From Steromphala cineraria (lineage: Eukaryota; Mollusca; Gastropoda; Trochida; Trochidae): a stretch of 64,000 nucleotides of DNA. This document shows positions 12,801 to 25,447 of this stretch, piece by piece (position 1 is the stretch's first letter; the number at the start of each line of letters is the position of its first letter). The stretch is taken from NCBI GenBank assembly GCA_916613615.1, contig OU744726.1, positions 20,773,515 through 20,837,514 on the forward strand. The letters are read 5' to 3'. The translations under genes and the position numbers were made by a program. Under the pieces are notes generated by a model. It saw only the letters and a program-made list of their open reading frames with translations, was not told where the DNA came from and did no database searches.

Positions 12801-14620
12801 ATATTGTGATAACCCTATGTGCGATGTGAACTAACAAAATAATTATCAGTTAGTCTATTAATACTGTTGAAATATCAACAAACAGAAAGAAAAGCCATAC
12901 AGTAACATCTAATTATTTTTGGCAGCAGCGACTATGAATTTCCTGTTAACTTCAGAATAGACAGGGTAAAATAAGATTACTATTTTCTTTGGGGAGTTAT
13001 ATCAAGTTGACAACACATTCTCAATATTATACTAAAATAACCACACGATCAAAACAAGTTTACTTTAATTATATTAGCACCATACGCAGTTTAATTCCCA
13101 TAAAAAGGTAATTGCAAATAATTTCGGGGGGGGGGGGGGGGGGGGGGGGGTGTAAATTGCACGAACTAAAACTAACTGAAAGAATTCTGTTTATGCTTTA
13201 TAATTATAGTGTTCTCCATCCCATTAGGAATGTCCCCTCTATGAAGACATTACCACATATGAATCGATTAATGGTTTGAAAAACAGAGAACATACGACAA
13301 ACTAACGTCCGCAATCGGTTATAGTGGATTTACATTTGTGGACAATAAACCTACACAAACTATCCAATCAAGGATGATAGATTCTTCTAAGCTAAGGTTT
13401 AATCACGAAATTATTTTTGCCGTATCTACAAGGTGCAAAAAAGGTTACTTAAATTTGACATGTCATTGTCAATGTTTAATTGTCATTACCTACAAATCAA
13501 AACAAACATACTGTTAGCATTAAATAATTTACAGATTTATTTTGCGCAATTGAAAAGTACGAATATGAAAGTTTTTATAATCGATGAGAAATAAATGTCA
13601 TACGATCTGAAATAATGAAACATTAATGTATCAAATATACCTTGTCACCATATCAAGTTAAAAGAAAAAACATTATTCATGAAGTTATTTCCTCTCTTGG
13701 GCGCTTCGCGACATCCACATAAGTTAATAACAATACCTTACCCCTGACAAGTACAGTATACAATGGTTTGGAAACATATGGGAAGAAATGTATGATACGT
13801 CTGTCATATTAAATGTAAATGTCATTCATATGTTTATAATGGAAAACCGAGCAATATGTCGATATGTAACTTTAAACTCGATAATTTAGATTTAATTATA
13901 ATAGTAATATTGGATAGCCGTCTTTTGATGAAATGTGACAGATAGCATTGATTTATTGGCATGGGTCTTGGCTAAACTAGGTCAGGAGACCTTTACTGAT
14001 ACACGATATACGAAAAGCATTTGCCTCAAGGAAATGCAGATGTCATTTTGTAGGAATAAGCAGAAGACAACGAATGGAGCGAGGTCGTCTTTGGTCAATG
14101 TCAAATAGGCTATATATATTTAATTTATTGAACATACCTTTAGATTCTGATTGCTTTAAATTGCCTGTGCTCCTTTAATTGCTCAGCTGGCTTTGTAGGC
14201 TTTAGCTCAAATCTATTTATTGTAACCCAGATGTTTGATTGATAAATGTTCTTTGTTTGTGTTTGGTAAATAGCAAACGTTTCCTCGATAAAGATTTCAC
14301 AGTCAATTCTTTCATTTTATGTATTTGAATGAATTTATGGTATTCACGAAACGATACCGTCAGTAATATATCTTTAATGTAGATATGGTAGCGAGTTTGT
14401 ACCTTTTCTTGTCTTAATTAACTTTGATACGTCATTGTCAAAATATTTAGATAATTCTAATGAATCTTGGTAACATTCCTACCTAATTAAGTCACACAAT
14501 CTGCGTGTGAAGTTGTGCACCGTGATATTTAAAACATGTTTCATATTATAAAAGATTGAATAGTAAAACGTTTTTTGAAATAATATGTTGATGGAGAACT
14601 CGTTGTATGGATAACCCACG
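9866..14620. other. AT-rich stretch with a 25-bp G run, no gene recognised
   Basis: No conserved protein or RNA gene was seen. A slightly GC-richer patch at 9876-10181 has overlapping open frames on both strands without a recognisable product. A 25-bp uninterrupted G run lies at 13126-13150. The remainder is low-complexity AT-rich sequence. Confidence 0.5.
13126..13150 (+). repeat. Poly-G tract, 25 bp
   Basis: Uninterrupted run of G in otherwise AT-rich DNA. Such a tract can form G-quadruplex-like structure and is prone to length error in sequencing. Confidence 0.95.
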
Positions 14621-14639
14621 TCTTTATTGCAACATACAT

Positions 14640-14800
14640 CACCCACCTGAAGAAGGGACAAGAACTAGCCAAGAAACGTCGTGTGAACCAAATAAAGAAG
14701 TTGCCATCTATATTATTGGCTTGTACTTCTACACCAACTTCTAAATGCCCTTGTAGAATATCCACATATATGCGACGTTTCGATGCAGATACTAGCAACG
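14640..14800. repeat. Two retroposon-like tails in opposite orientation
   Basis: On the plus strand about 14647-14703 reads CTGAAGAAGGGACAAG..., then AAGAAACGTCGTGTGAACC and AATAAAGAAGTTG. On the minus strand at about 14808-14755 a related core reads GCATCGAAACGTCGCATA. The pattern CTGAnGA ... GAAACGTCG ... AATAAAGAAGTTG resembles tails of Penelope-like or other non-LTR elements, in which hammerhead-ribozyme-like cores are known. A similar tail is at 31006-31124 with a clear target duplication. No reverse transcriptase is present here. Assignment is tentative. Confidence 0.35.
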
Positions 14801-14808
14801 CTTTCAAA

Positions 14809-16345
14809 CAAGTGCCATATTGCATTGAACACGATGTTTTACGAATAAGTGGAGAAGTTTTCTTCGAAATTTTGTTGGTTACTGAAATCTTAATCGGGGT
14901 TATCGGTCTTAATCTATCGGATGTAGCGAGAACATTTTAATCGGTTCATACTTAGAAATCGAATACGGTAATTAACTTTTAAACTGAATGGAAAAGTTAT
15001 AAAATGGATATTATGATAAATGTGTCCTTGTCTGTTAATGTAACACACATGTACTTTCTGCCTCAATACTTCATCTACATAATACTATATAAAATTGTAT
15101 TGTTCTATTTTGAGTGGAAAAGAGAATAGATATTTTATCTGGAAAAGATGATGTCATTTGATACACTCGTTAAATACAGTCCTTCATATCCGTATATCAT
15201 GTTAATAGATCTGAAATGAAGAGATATCTTGTGATACGATTTATCGTAGTCAATATTGAAATATCTTGTCTAAGTTAAGTGATAGATTACATTGGACTCA
15301 ATAGTCGATAGAAGTACAGACAATGAGTCATGCCTTATTGCTTTTCACATCAAATTATTTTCTAATTCACAATACCTTTATATTGCTGTACTTAAGCAAC
15401 CTACATGTAAGCACCTGAAATATGAAGTTCCTTGATAATTAAGTTTAAACATTAACGTGTACAATTTAAATAAAAAACAATCCAAGCAAAAACCCTTTCA
15501 ACTTTGTGAAACACAAAACCTCATCGTAGAAATTATAATGAAAGTCTTCTGAAATAAGCAGATCAAAATTATGTGGTATTTTTATTTTATTTTTCATTTT
15601 GGTGCAAAAAGTTATTGTGTATAGTCTATAATGACATATGTCATTTAAAAATCATTGATGTAAATACAAAACCTATTAAACTAATCTTTGCAGCTTTTTA
15701 ACAATCTTGAACCTCTTTAACAACCTGAATAATCTCATAAAGGTTTTTCTTATTTGAAGGGATGCTATTGGTATTGAAGTTTGAAAACGTAAAGTAAACT
15801 TAACCGAATTAATTGTAATCGTTGAACATATTATCGGCTTCTGTGCTTTGGAGTAACGTAGAACCATCATATCTGTTTCATCTGTAATTTAAATCATGTC
15901 TGACTGATTTGGGAGGGTGCTACCTCGGGCTAGCAGATATACTTCGAACAAAATCGATTGAATAGGTTTTCAAGGAAATTCAAGGGGAGTATGATTTTGC
16001 AATTTTCAGGACCGAGAAACAGCGGGAATAATTGTTTGTGTCAGAATTCTAATGCATGTCACAGATATGTTGGCATGTGAATGCAGTTCACTTTACTCGG
16101 TCTATTGCTTTTTAAATAATAAAGAAACGTTTTGAATTTTTGAATGTAGTTGAGTTAAATGGCTCTAAAAGGGCTCAAAGCGGTTTGTCGTTTAGTTTCC
16201 TTGGCGAATTCAACCATATATATCTTCGAATCTCTAAAGCAGGAATTAAGAAATTGTTACCGGAATCTTCATCCCAAAACTGTCCTTCCAAAAGCATTTC
16301 TGCTTTCTCAGCCTCTTGCTAGTTGAGAGAAATAAAAATGGTGAG
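14809..16345. other. AT-rich stretch, nothing recognised
   Basis: No recognisable protein, RNA gene or repeat. Short open frames (for example 15676-15870 and 16140-16322) lack family resemblance and supportive splice context. Confidence 0.5.
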
Positions 16346-16349
16346 GTGA

Positions 16350-16650
16350 TCTAGGATTTAACGCCGCTTTCAAGAGTATTTTAACTTATATCGCGGCTGC
16401 TAATATTATTGCAGGGAAAGCCCGCAACACCAAAGTGGCTATGCATTGCGGTGAAACCTGCGAGCATCGGCTGGAACTAGCAAACGATGGGTGTTACTAC
16501 ACTGAAATTCAGTGTAGCATTGCACCCAAACCTTACTGCGTGTAGGACAGTTCTCTACTGCAGACAAAGTTACCGAGGCCCTGGCGGGATTCGAACCACT
16601 GACCTCTTGATCCGAGGCCGAACGCGCTAACCACTGCGCTATCCCGCCCC
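16350..16650 (-). mobile_element. tRNA-derived SINE, near full length, about 300 bp
   Basis: Read on the minus strand, the head (16650 to about 16579) is tRNA-like. It has a Pol III A box (TAGCGCAGTGGTTAGCGCG) and a canonical B box (GGTTCGAATCC) in the right order, and the sequence is foldable as a tRNA-related unit. A non-tRNA body follows, and the 3' end reads ...CTTGAAAGCGGCGTTAAATCC, an ending common in mollusc SINEs. The unrelated tail shows that it is a SINE rather than a working tRNA gene. The minus-strand frame at 16439-16681 is SINE sequence read as protein. A decayed second copy is at 41196-41420. Confidence 0.85.
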
Positions 16651-17275
16651 CGTAATAAAGAAAACCCACGTGCTTAGACAATAATGTTTCCTTTCAAGAG
16701 GCGAGGAGAAAACAACCGTTTCGTGAAAAAAACTATGTAAATAAATGAGGTCTCAAGGGGCGTGGACAGATAGTAACCAAGTCGAATTTGGACAGCTGTA
16801 CTTAAACGACTAAAACATTTATACAATATGACCAGCAGTTTGACACCTTGGGACACAAACATATTTTTTCAAAGACCTATGGGGTTAAAGTTGTCAATTA
16901 AGTGCATAAGTTATAATTATATAAATTTGGAGAGCTTAAAATAAACCCTCCATATGTCTTCATGAAAGCTCTTCGTGGGAAATCAATGGTCATGAATGTT
17001 ACTGAACATGATTGAATAGGTGGACGTTTTATTCGTAAACACACCAATTGGTGTTAAATCAACTAAATTATCTTTAAGACAGAGTATTGTTTAAAACATT
17101 TGGACAGGTTCATATCTAACGAATTATCAAAGTCAATGGTCTAAATTTGGACAGTTTATGAAACTTGACGCTGTAAAGATTTATGTACTAATGTAAATGA
17201 TGTCACAATCGGATGGTTACAAGTCATTGATATATTTAATAAGGTTCATAAGGGGTAACATCATATTGCTGTTGC

Positions 17276-17420
17276 GCAAGTCAAAATAGTTCCTCATTAT
17301 TCTACTAATTAGTCATGTTAGAATAGAGATAAATCGCAAGCTCGGTTTGAAATTAAATTTAGGGATAAAGAATACAAAAGATACAACCCCTAAACAAAAA
17401 ACAAAATGGATCTATCTCTT
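17276..17420 (+). repeat. Solo arm of the GCGCAAGTC/ACGACATACAACC repeat family
   Basis: It starts with TTGCGCAAGTCAAAATAGTTCC and TACTAATTAGTCATGTTAG and ends with a diverged version of the arm seen in full at 60248-60389. A third piece lies at about 28095-28184. This copy has only one arm, without the inverted second arm. Confidence 0.6.
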
Positions 17421-17789
17421 AATTTCATCATATCAAAAGTGTTGGTTATACAATGTATCAATCAATAACACACTTGTTAAAAGGATCGGTAAAATCCATA
17501 ACGAATGTTATCAAGCCTGACACTAAGTACAAACCATATAGGATATCTGTTTTATGCATTCAGTTAAAAAAAGGACAAAAATTGGAAACCTTACTACAAG
17601 ACGTGAGTAAGATGTGTATGATTCTTTTCAAAAATAGTGAAATCAGAATGAAAACAAAAACAGTATGAAAATGGTCTTGAATTACCCGCAGTTCACAGAG
17701 CTACTAATGAATTTAAACGCTATTCCCAACACAATATATGATTCAACACATTGACACAGAAATCGTTTGGATTTAAGTCGGATTTTCAT

Positions 17790-17900
17790 GTTCACGCAAC
17801 TTGTATCAATTTATCATTTAGGGCAATGATATATCTGTTTACAAGCCTAACAACCCAAATTTAGTCAATTTAAAACCCTCGTCTTTGTAACTATTACAAC
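17790..17900 (+). repeat. Diverged dispersed repeat, copy 1
   Basis: Shares the order ACTTGTATCAAT, ATCATT(T/A)..GGCAATGAT, then '...CAA..CCCAA(A)AT' with 18900-19015 and 27475-27600. Similarity is patchy, so it is an old duplication. Confidence 0.4.
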
Positions 17901-18899
17901 TGGAGTTCTCTCTCGTTCATTATTTTAACAACTAATCCATGACAATGTCAGCATGACCGTACGTCTGCAGTACTCTGTGGACTCATTTTCAACATTCTAT
18001 TTCAGATTAGTTGCCCAACTAAGAGATTGTTCATAAATGATGTTTTAAAATGTACATGTTGTATCTATCATGTTCCAAGAATTTCTAGAGAAACCCTGTG
18101 CTCAAAAACATAATATCTTGCAAAAATAGGGATAGTTGCATATTGTCACCACAACACCTTATAGCTTCAGATAACAAGTCATAGACATTTGTTAAAAATA
18201 CATCACTCACTTTTTGTTCACGGGAAAAATTGTTTCAAAATTTTAACAACTGAATATATTACATACTGTCATACTCTTGTGTCAATTTGACTTGAAGTTG
18301 TTTTAGAAAATTAATCAGTTACCGCCTTATTGACTTAAGTGCTTTATTACCGGTCTTTTCCTTTTAGATAAGTGTCTAAGGATACGTTTTATGTCTATGT
18401 CTGTAATGTCTATTTCAACTTTCAATGTCAAATCCTGTCATCAAGAAGAAACATGTAATGAAAATTTGATATTATCATAAAACTGTTGCCTATGGATTTG
18501 CAATCCCGAAAAAGATTTCTTCTTGTCATTTTTTTACTTATTAGTGTACATTGAATCGATGTAGACAAAAGGGTATAAGTAGAAGGGTAATGATCGAAAG
18601 CAAAGTATCTCTTTTTAAGAAAGAAAATTACTCTCAATTTCATACCGATTGAGGATTATTTTATTGTTGTCATAGTCTATATAACATATCTGATATCCTT
18701 TTTATTTCTTTGTGCTGCAAAACAGACATTTTAGGGTAGTACTATATCAATTATCAAGTACTGTACATTATGTTTAATTGTCAACAGAAGAAGACGCTGA
18801 AAACAAAACCTGCAAAGTTCCAAAGACGTTCAATTCTTAACGTAAAATCATTTGTTTCACCAACTTTTCACAATACATCCCTTGGATTAATGTCCAATT

Positions 18900-19015
18900 A
18901 TCATCTGCAAGTAACTTGTATCAATTCTTCAGTTTATGGCAATGATTGATCTTTCTTTAATCCCAAGAATTAAAATTAAGTCATTTGAAAACCATGTTCA
19001 TCTTTAACAGTTTTG
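18900..19015 (+). repeat. Diverged dispersed repeat, copy 2
   Basis: Same order of conserved words as at 17790-17900 (AACTTGTATCAATTC, GGCAATGATTGAT, ...TCCCAAGAATTAAAAT). No coding potential. Confidence 0.4.
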
Positions 19016-21552
19016 TTATTTTCTTTGCTAATGGCAAGATACTGATGAGGGCATTAATTAGTTATCTAACACAGTCAATATTCTATGAACGTATAAAACA
19101 CATGAAGATAATTTTTGAATGTCCATATTTTATTCTTAAGAACTGCTTTCAAACGATATTCTGAATTTGACATTGTAAATAGTCTACTGCGGATATTGAT
19201 TAAATCTCTTGAGAGTTGAACACAATGTAAAATCACAGAAACAAACGGTAAAAAATATGGAATGTACAGTGTTAAACAATATATATTGATAGTTTTTATA
19301 CACATAGCAAGGGATGCTATGGCCTATTGAACAGCTAACGGGTTATATCCCACATCAACTTGACGTGACGTCATCAGAGGTTGATGTCTGGATATCGATC
19401 TAGGAAGCTATGACATACCAAACCTTCCGTGACCTCATACATTTAGCTAAATCATATGCTCTACAGAAAAATCTCGGCTTCGACTCGACTTTCGGTATCC
19501 TTCCTAGAAATATTTTGTAAAACACATCCGTATATATGTTATGGGGTCCGACGACAACATACAAGGTTGAAAGTTTATATCTCCCTTGGTCAATTGGATA
19601 AGTATCGACTTTTGTTAACATTTTATGAATGGTTTCATATGAAATAATAGGACAATGTTTCACTTTTTATCATTCTTGAAAACTGTACTTTGTCAACTCT
19701 CGCGGATATAAATTCCTGAAAACCTGCCAAAGTCGTGATGACGTTTTGTGTTACGGGATAGTCTTCGGATTTCTGGTAAAAGCTCTCACGTAAATCCCTC
19801 ATGTGTCCATAGTCAAGTTTTTTACCTGCAAAAATATCATTTCACTTAATTAACATCATAACAACATCAATGTCTTATCCCAAATACATGCAAATACATC
19901 TTTTATCATTGACACTTATTTTTGACAAAAATAACAATTCCGTCGATCTCAGAGCAGCAATTTTGAAATGCTCATTATTAGCGTAAAGAAGGAGAGTAAG
20001 CTCATGTCAGCAATGTTTTAAGATTTTGAGGGTGTACTAATCGTTCATGTATTACATGCAAGTATTACATGCAATCATTTGTATAACTCTCGGTCCTGAG
20101 GAAAGAAGTATAAGCAGGTCGACAAGCTGAGGATGTTTTCCCGTCTCGTTGATAATTTTTACATTCAAAGTATCCAAATGCATCAAAACACTACATGACA
20201 ATGTTATTAAGTAAATAGTTCAATATGGGTTGATTATGGATAGTATTAACGTTGTCCGGCTTATAATGATTAAAACTTGCGTGTTTCAAACGTAAAGGTA
20301 TAAACTAAATCAGAAGGTAAATGATTTAATTCGAATAAACATGCATTAATATAAAAGTTACAAATATTTTGAAAAAAATATGTCAATTGAAGTACATTTG
20401 AAGAACTGTTAAGCTAATGACTGTAAACAATAACTCACTCGATCACTATAACCTTTTTCTAATTTCGGGGGTATTAATCAATTATAACACCTGGGTTGAC
20501 AGTAGATAAAATGGTTTTACACCACAAACATATTGTAATGATACATTTTTTATGTTACATATATTACTATAGTTTAAGTATACAATGACATGTTTGATTA
20601 CAAATGTATGACCGGTTGAGTGGGGAAGGTTCTCTATTTATAAAATGTGTAAAAATATGTATGATTACACGATACCGAAATTCTGCATGTATCATTGAAA
20701 TAAATGGAGAAAAGAATATGGCTGTATGTGGGTTATTACAAACGTTCAACTATTCTGATGTCTGTAAAGGTTCTGTTGCAGAAAAATTAGCATAGATTTT
20801 ATTATCACCTTTTTTGTCTCATTTGTCAAAGTTGAAACAATAATTTCTACACATGTATCATCTTCAGAGACCAAAACATCCTTTTACACGTCCAGAGTAG
20901 AAGATATAACCAAGCATCGAGAAGAAACGAGTGGCGGGTGTTTTTGTATAAACTTCTTGTCATCATTTGTAAGTAGAAATTGATTTCAGAAGGCAAATCT
21001 GACATATTTTATTTCTTTTTTTAGAAATGATACCCTTGATTAAAACATTTTCTACTATTTGTCAAACATTTGTTAATGTTTTCAGAAAGAACTTTTTAAC
21101 TAAAAAGTTGTGCGTGATGCTGTATCTGTCATGATGAAAAACTATTCGATTGGATGAACGTATAGACTTTTTCCTACATTCCACACTCCTACTTTTATTC
21201 AACGTTTGTGCACAGATCAGAATGGACCGGCATCTGTTCTGCATCAATACATATTTTTTAATCTATCGCTTTTGTTTGCAAAAAATATAAGGGATGTGAA
21301 AATAATATGTTATTTTGCACTAGATATATGTGATACATTTTTTTGAAATTCAGATGTTTGTGCGACATATTTTCAAAAAGATTTGTTTTTCTTTTAAAAA
21401 GAATATGGGTTCGCCAAGTAAAGATTGTTAGAAGGTACAAATAAATCACATTACCAACAAGAAAAAAGTGAGCATGGCTCACATACCAACGCAATCTGTT
21501 ATGTAAGAAATAGATGAAAAGTCAATGAAAAACATAACTTCTTAAACCAAAA

Positions 21553-21753
21553 TTGTTATTTAATGCAGGTGTTATAGTGTCAAAGAAAACTTGTCCTCAT
21601 CGACCATCAGACCTACTCATTGCCAGAAGTTCAATTGTAGAACTAAAGAGTCTTAAAATTTCAGGACTTGATCAGCCTCTATGGGAGAGAATGATCAAGA
21701 CGATGCTATGGTCAATCGGTCTGTTTAATGACTCGCGCCCTTCTATTTCTTGA
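21553..21753 (+). CDS. Possible isolated terminal exon, function unknown
   Basis: A T-rich stretch and AG (TTTAATGCAG) precede an open frame of about 60 codons ending in TGA at 21751-21753. The composition is more protein-like than its neighbours (contains CPHRPSDLLIARSS and GLDQPLWERMIKTMLW). No family was recognised and no companion exon was found nearby. It may be a decayed exon or retroposed fragment. Confidence 0.22.
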   Translation: MLFNAGVIVSKKTCPHRPSDLLIARSSIVELKSLKISGLDQPLWERMIKTMLWSIGLFNDSRPSIS

Positions 21754-22344
21754 TAAATTTTTATACTTCCGCTAAAAATTAGGCGGGGTGTAAAGGGTCG
21801 TTCGATCCGTCTTTCCGTCCTGTCTCACAAACCGTTAGGTCTAGATCAATCAACTTTATACCCTACTTCCGGTCTCGTTGCTATGGTTTCCTTTGTTCTA
21901 ACTGTTAGGGTATTGACCGATACACCTCAACTTCCTGATATACCTACTATTTATTGTACACCCACATTAATTCTGGCAAAGAGATCTTTAGCTTTGGCAA
22001 ATCAAAGGAGTTGTAAAATTTAGAGTTTTTAATTTTAGAGAATCTGTAACGACCAAAGTGAGAATCGAAACGCCTCCATCAACTATGCTACTGAGGACTG
22101 ATACAAGAGGAGGTATTTTTGTGTGTCATGTCTAAATTAATATTTTTCCTATATAAGCCAATATATAAGTACTATTTTAAGCCAAATTTAAATGTAAAAA
22201 AGTCAGTTTATGGGTCTTTAAAACGTTATTAGAAGACAATTGTTAAACTTCATTTGTTCTAGTTAGGTCTAAACATATATAAATTGAAAATGACGGACAG
22301 CTCTGTTTCGTCAAATATAATTCGACCGGAGTCGAGTATAAGTC

Positions 22345-22493
22345 AGATATACCCACTCTTCCCTCTGTGAATCACACAATACACCTTCTGTTTGAATCGT
22401 GGTTCCTCGGTTCCGTTACGCTACGCCTCGGAGACCTACGATTCAAACAGGAGGTGTATTGAGTGATACACCTCTGGAAGAGTGGGTATATCT
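22345..22493. repeat. 149-bp imperfect palindrome (foldback)
   Basis: The outer 18 bp are an exact inverted match (AGATATACCCACTCTTCC at 22345-22362; complement at 22476-22493). The arms continue with 'caatacacct(t/c)ctgtttgaatcgt(g/a)g' on the left and its inverse on the right. The loop contains TTACGCTACGCCTCGG. The structure could form a long hairpin. Confidence 0.8.
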
Positions 22494-22499
22494 ATTACT

Positions 22500-24322
22500 T
22501 GCACACGTTTTAACCATTACCTTGTCTAGAGTTTGATTCAATTTGCGATAAGCAGGTATGTGGACTTGACGCGATAAAAAGGTCTGATGCTCTAATGGGG
22601 ACATGTATTCTCAGAAACTATTACACAGAGGTGAGTGAAAACATGCTGTGAAATCATATTTGATTTCCATCACATTTTGTTTAAAGTATAAGTTGACATC
22701 TATTTATTTGGATCGAAATCGAAATTTAGTCTCGATGTATGATGAAACTGTCAGGAATATAAATGTGATGGAGTGTAATGAAAGACAATCGATCGTTTAC
22801 GTTGCACAACTACAGCTGCTAAAGGTTGCTTTTCCAATTGCATGATGGATCATGGGATGTCCCTGAGGTGTCGTAGCATTTCAAGAACGAAAATTAAGTT
22901 GGAAATTCACTACAGACGTTTAGATAAATTGTAATTTCACATTATTGTGCGCCATATCTCGCAGTCAACCTAACAGTTTTGGAAGGTATTTGAAGTCAAA
23001 TCGAAAAACTCAATTCATAAGGTATCAATAGTTTAAGTTATATTTGTTCTTTTACACTTCCTTAGTGCTACCGTGTACATATTTTTTCCTCTGATATATT
23101 GGATAATTTAATCGAAATAAAAGGCAAAAGTTTTCAAACATTTGATCTCTCCCTTCTATTTCATTATAGAAAATTTAAAACTTTTTACAAGAGTCCAGAC
23201 AATCCCATGATGGTTATTTTGAACGAAGACACTTGGTGATACTTTGTCAGTTAACGTTCTTCTGAAGTTATTTTCTTAGTTAACAAAACCAAAAGTATAT
23301 GATATATGCACTCAGATACACTATCAAGAGAACAAACTTTAGGTTCGCAGCTGTAATACCCGAGTTTGAAAAAAGTCGTTTTGTGGTGACCTTTAAATTC
23401 CAAACAATCTTTGAGAACATGATTTCTTTCGTCTAATGACGTTCAGATTACGACTTCAGGCCGTTGATTAACACCTATCTGCGATGTAGAAAATGGAGAC
23501 AAAGACCCATTTGTAATCAAACCCGTCCATAAAAGTAAATGAAAATATTTTAAATGCACTCTCTGATTGAAAATCAAATACATTACTTTGTCAAGACTTT
23601 TACTTACACTATCTTTAATTTCGTTGAAGCGTTAAATCATCCGTTAAAAAAATCATTGAAATGGTATTAACTGCCAGAAACTTGAATTTCAGGAGGCTCA
23701 TATGTTCTTTATAGCGTTTTGATCCAATTGCTATATTCCTTCTGACTATATTCATTACTGGACTTAGCTTTCTGGAATATTTCGGATACCAAGGATGTCT
23801 ATGATTGTTGAAGAATTGTAAAAGGAAATAATATTTTTTGACGATACTATTGCTCTAGAGCTCTATAAAACGTACAATCTTTTTCGATAAATGCTAAAAG
23901 AAACGTCATTCTGCCTACTATTGGCCCTCTCCTTTTACAAAGAAAATATATTCAGAAACCCTTAGATCCTAAAATTGTCAATGTGTTCGTCCGCCCTTCC
24001 ACCTTGATATTCTTTCCAAATCATATGTCTTGTAGCATTCTAGCTTCCCAAATTAGATTTAATTTTGTCTTATGCCTAAGTATATATGCCTTTTTGACGA
24101 TATAGCTAAATCTAATTCGTAATTTCCATGGATTCATGACTCTCAGCTATACTTTTTCAAGTATAATTCCAATGTGAAGACATGGATAAATGATATAGAT
24201 CTTAACATTTAAAGTCATTGTCTCTATCGCAATTATGTATTCACATCAGGGGAGTATTTCATAACTTACATCAATCTTTTTCTGTATTTTACAATTGTCA
24301 AATGTACATCAGTTTTACAGTT
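22500..24322. other. AT-rich stretch, no gene recognised
   Basis: No recognisable gene. A segment at about 23400-23520 resembles 35560-35690 (shared pattern CGTCT..TGA.G.TC.G.TTACGA, then GTTGAT.AACA), suggesting a distant duplication related to the blocks at 28-52 kb. Confidence 0.4.
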
Positions 24323-24326
24323 TTAA

Positions 24327-25447
24327 AGGTGCAGTAGCACATTGTTTGAAAATTTTATATTTTGAAATTTTCACTGAAAATTGTACGTTAGTTCTAAACA
24401 TATCCTTTTGTACAAAATGTCATTAAACAAACCAATCATCCATAGTCATCATCCATAGTCATCATCCATAGAGTACACATTTCACAGATTCACATAAAGT
24501 CCATTGGCGGCCATTATTGTGTGAACACCTTTAATTCATTTTGTGTAAGAAAAAGGAATTGCAAGGTTGAACTGCACATTATATATTTGATTTATTACTG
24601 CTTCATTTAGTTAAAATACACGGTCTTTCATTCGGAACCAATTATTCATATTATACAATTATAGACTGCTTATAAGGTCAAATACCTATCCGGTCTATAA
24701 AAACAAGTATTGACCGAATTCACCAGTCCATAATTGTTTCATTATGTCTCGGTTAAAAAAACGAAAAGAAAATAGAAAACTACAGGTATGAGGGGCATTT
24801 CGGCTCGATTGTTGGCAAAGACGGGTCAATGACGTCATGATAACAATGAAACAACGGTTTGACGTTATCGGCTCTTTTTTAAATAACTCAAGTCAATATC
24901 ACCTTTGGTCGGACTCGGGGTCACGGGGGTCAAGTCAATATCACTAATTCTTTGATTCTTTAATTCCCTTGATGATTAATACTGGCAGACGATGTGTGGC
25001 AATACACGGTGTGATAGGATATGTAGATTTTGTGCGTTAGGTTGTATAGAAGATGAGTGTCACTTCCTTCTGAAATGTCCATTATATTCTCATCTTAGAT
25101 TAAAAAATATCCCACAGTATTATTGTATTTCAACGAATATGAGTTTTATACACTTTTAACATGTACTAAGGAAAATATTTTGTTAGATATTGCTAAGTCC
25201 GGATCCATTAAGGAAGCATTACGTTTGAGAAATGTTAGACATGATGTACATCTGTCACACTAAGATTGATATCTGTTCATGGGCCTATGGCCTTTATACC
25301 GAATAAAAGAATTGACATTGACTAATTCTTTTTGTCGACTGTCACGTGACCGGTTGTCGACCAATCGGATTGCCGGATGATTACACTCACATAATAATTC
25401 CTGTTATCACCATAACAGCTTCCGCCTAAAAACGTGCTACTGCCCCT
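24327..25447. mobile_element. TTAA-flanked MITE (piggyBac-type), copy A, with insertions
   Basis: The left end AGGTGCAGTAGCAC follows TTAA (24323-24326). The right end GTGCTACTGCCCCT is followed by TTAA (25448-25451). Inverted ends and TTAA duplication are typical of piggyBac-type elements. The family body of about 355 bp is recognisable at 24327-24655 and about 25395-25447; about 740 bp between is extra DNA, including the LINE fragment at 24954-25320. A CATCCATAGT triplication lies at 24438-24472. Confidence 0.85.
24954..25320 (+). mobile_element. 5'-truncated non-LTR retrotransposon (LINE) 3' end
   Basis: An 11-bp direct repeat ACTAATTCTTT flanks it (24943-24953 and 25321-25331), as expected of a target-site duplication. 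The frame 24986-25159 encodes the C-terminal end of a reverse-transcriptase polyprotein: a Cys/His motif C-x2-C...ECHFLLKCPLYSHLR, ending in TAA. A short 3' UTR ends in AATAAAAGAATTGACATTGAC. Only the last 58 codons are retained, so it is a dead-on-arrival copy. Confidence 0.85.

Larger units (their letters stand above)
16660..21540. other. AT-rich stretch with two short diverged repeat families, no gene recognised
   Basis: Apart from the foldback-family arm at 17276-17420 and the related pieces at 17790-17900 and 18900-19015, no feature was recognised. The open frame at 19400-19663 (minus) is overlapped by one on the plus strand and has no recognisable product. Confidence 0.5.

Noticed and set aside
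13126..13150. Poly-G tract as a functional G-quadruplex element
   Set aside because: No gene or repeat border is near, and homopolymer tracts arise by slippage; recorded only as a simple repeat.
16439..16681. tRNA gene on the minus strand near 16.6 kb
   Set aside because: A and B boxes are good, but the tRNA-like head continues into a SINE body and a SINE-type 3' end, and a second degraded copy exists at 41.2 kb.
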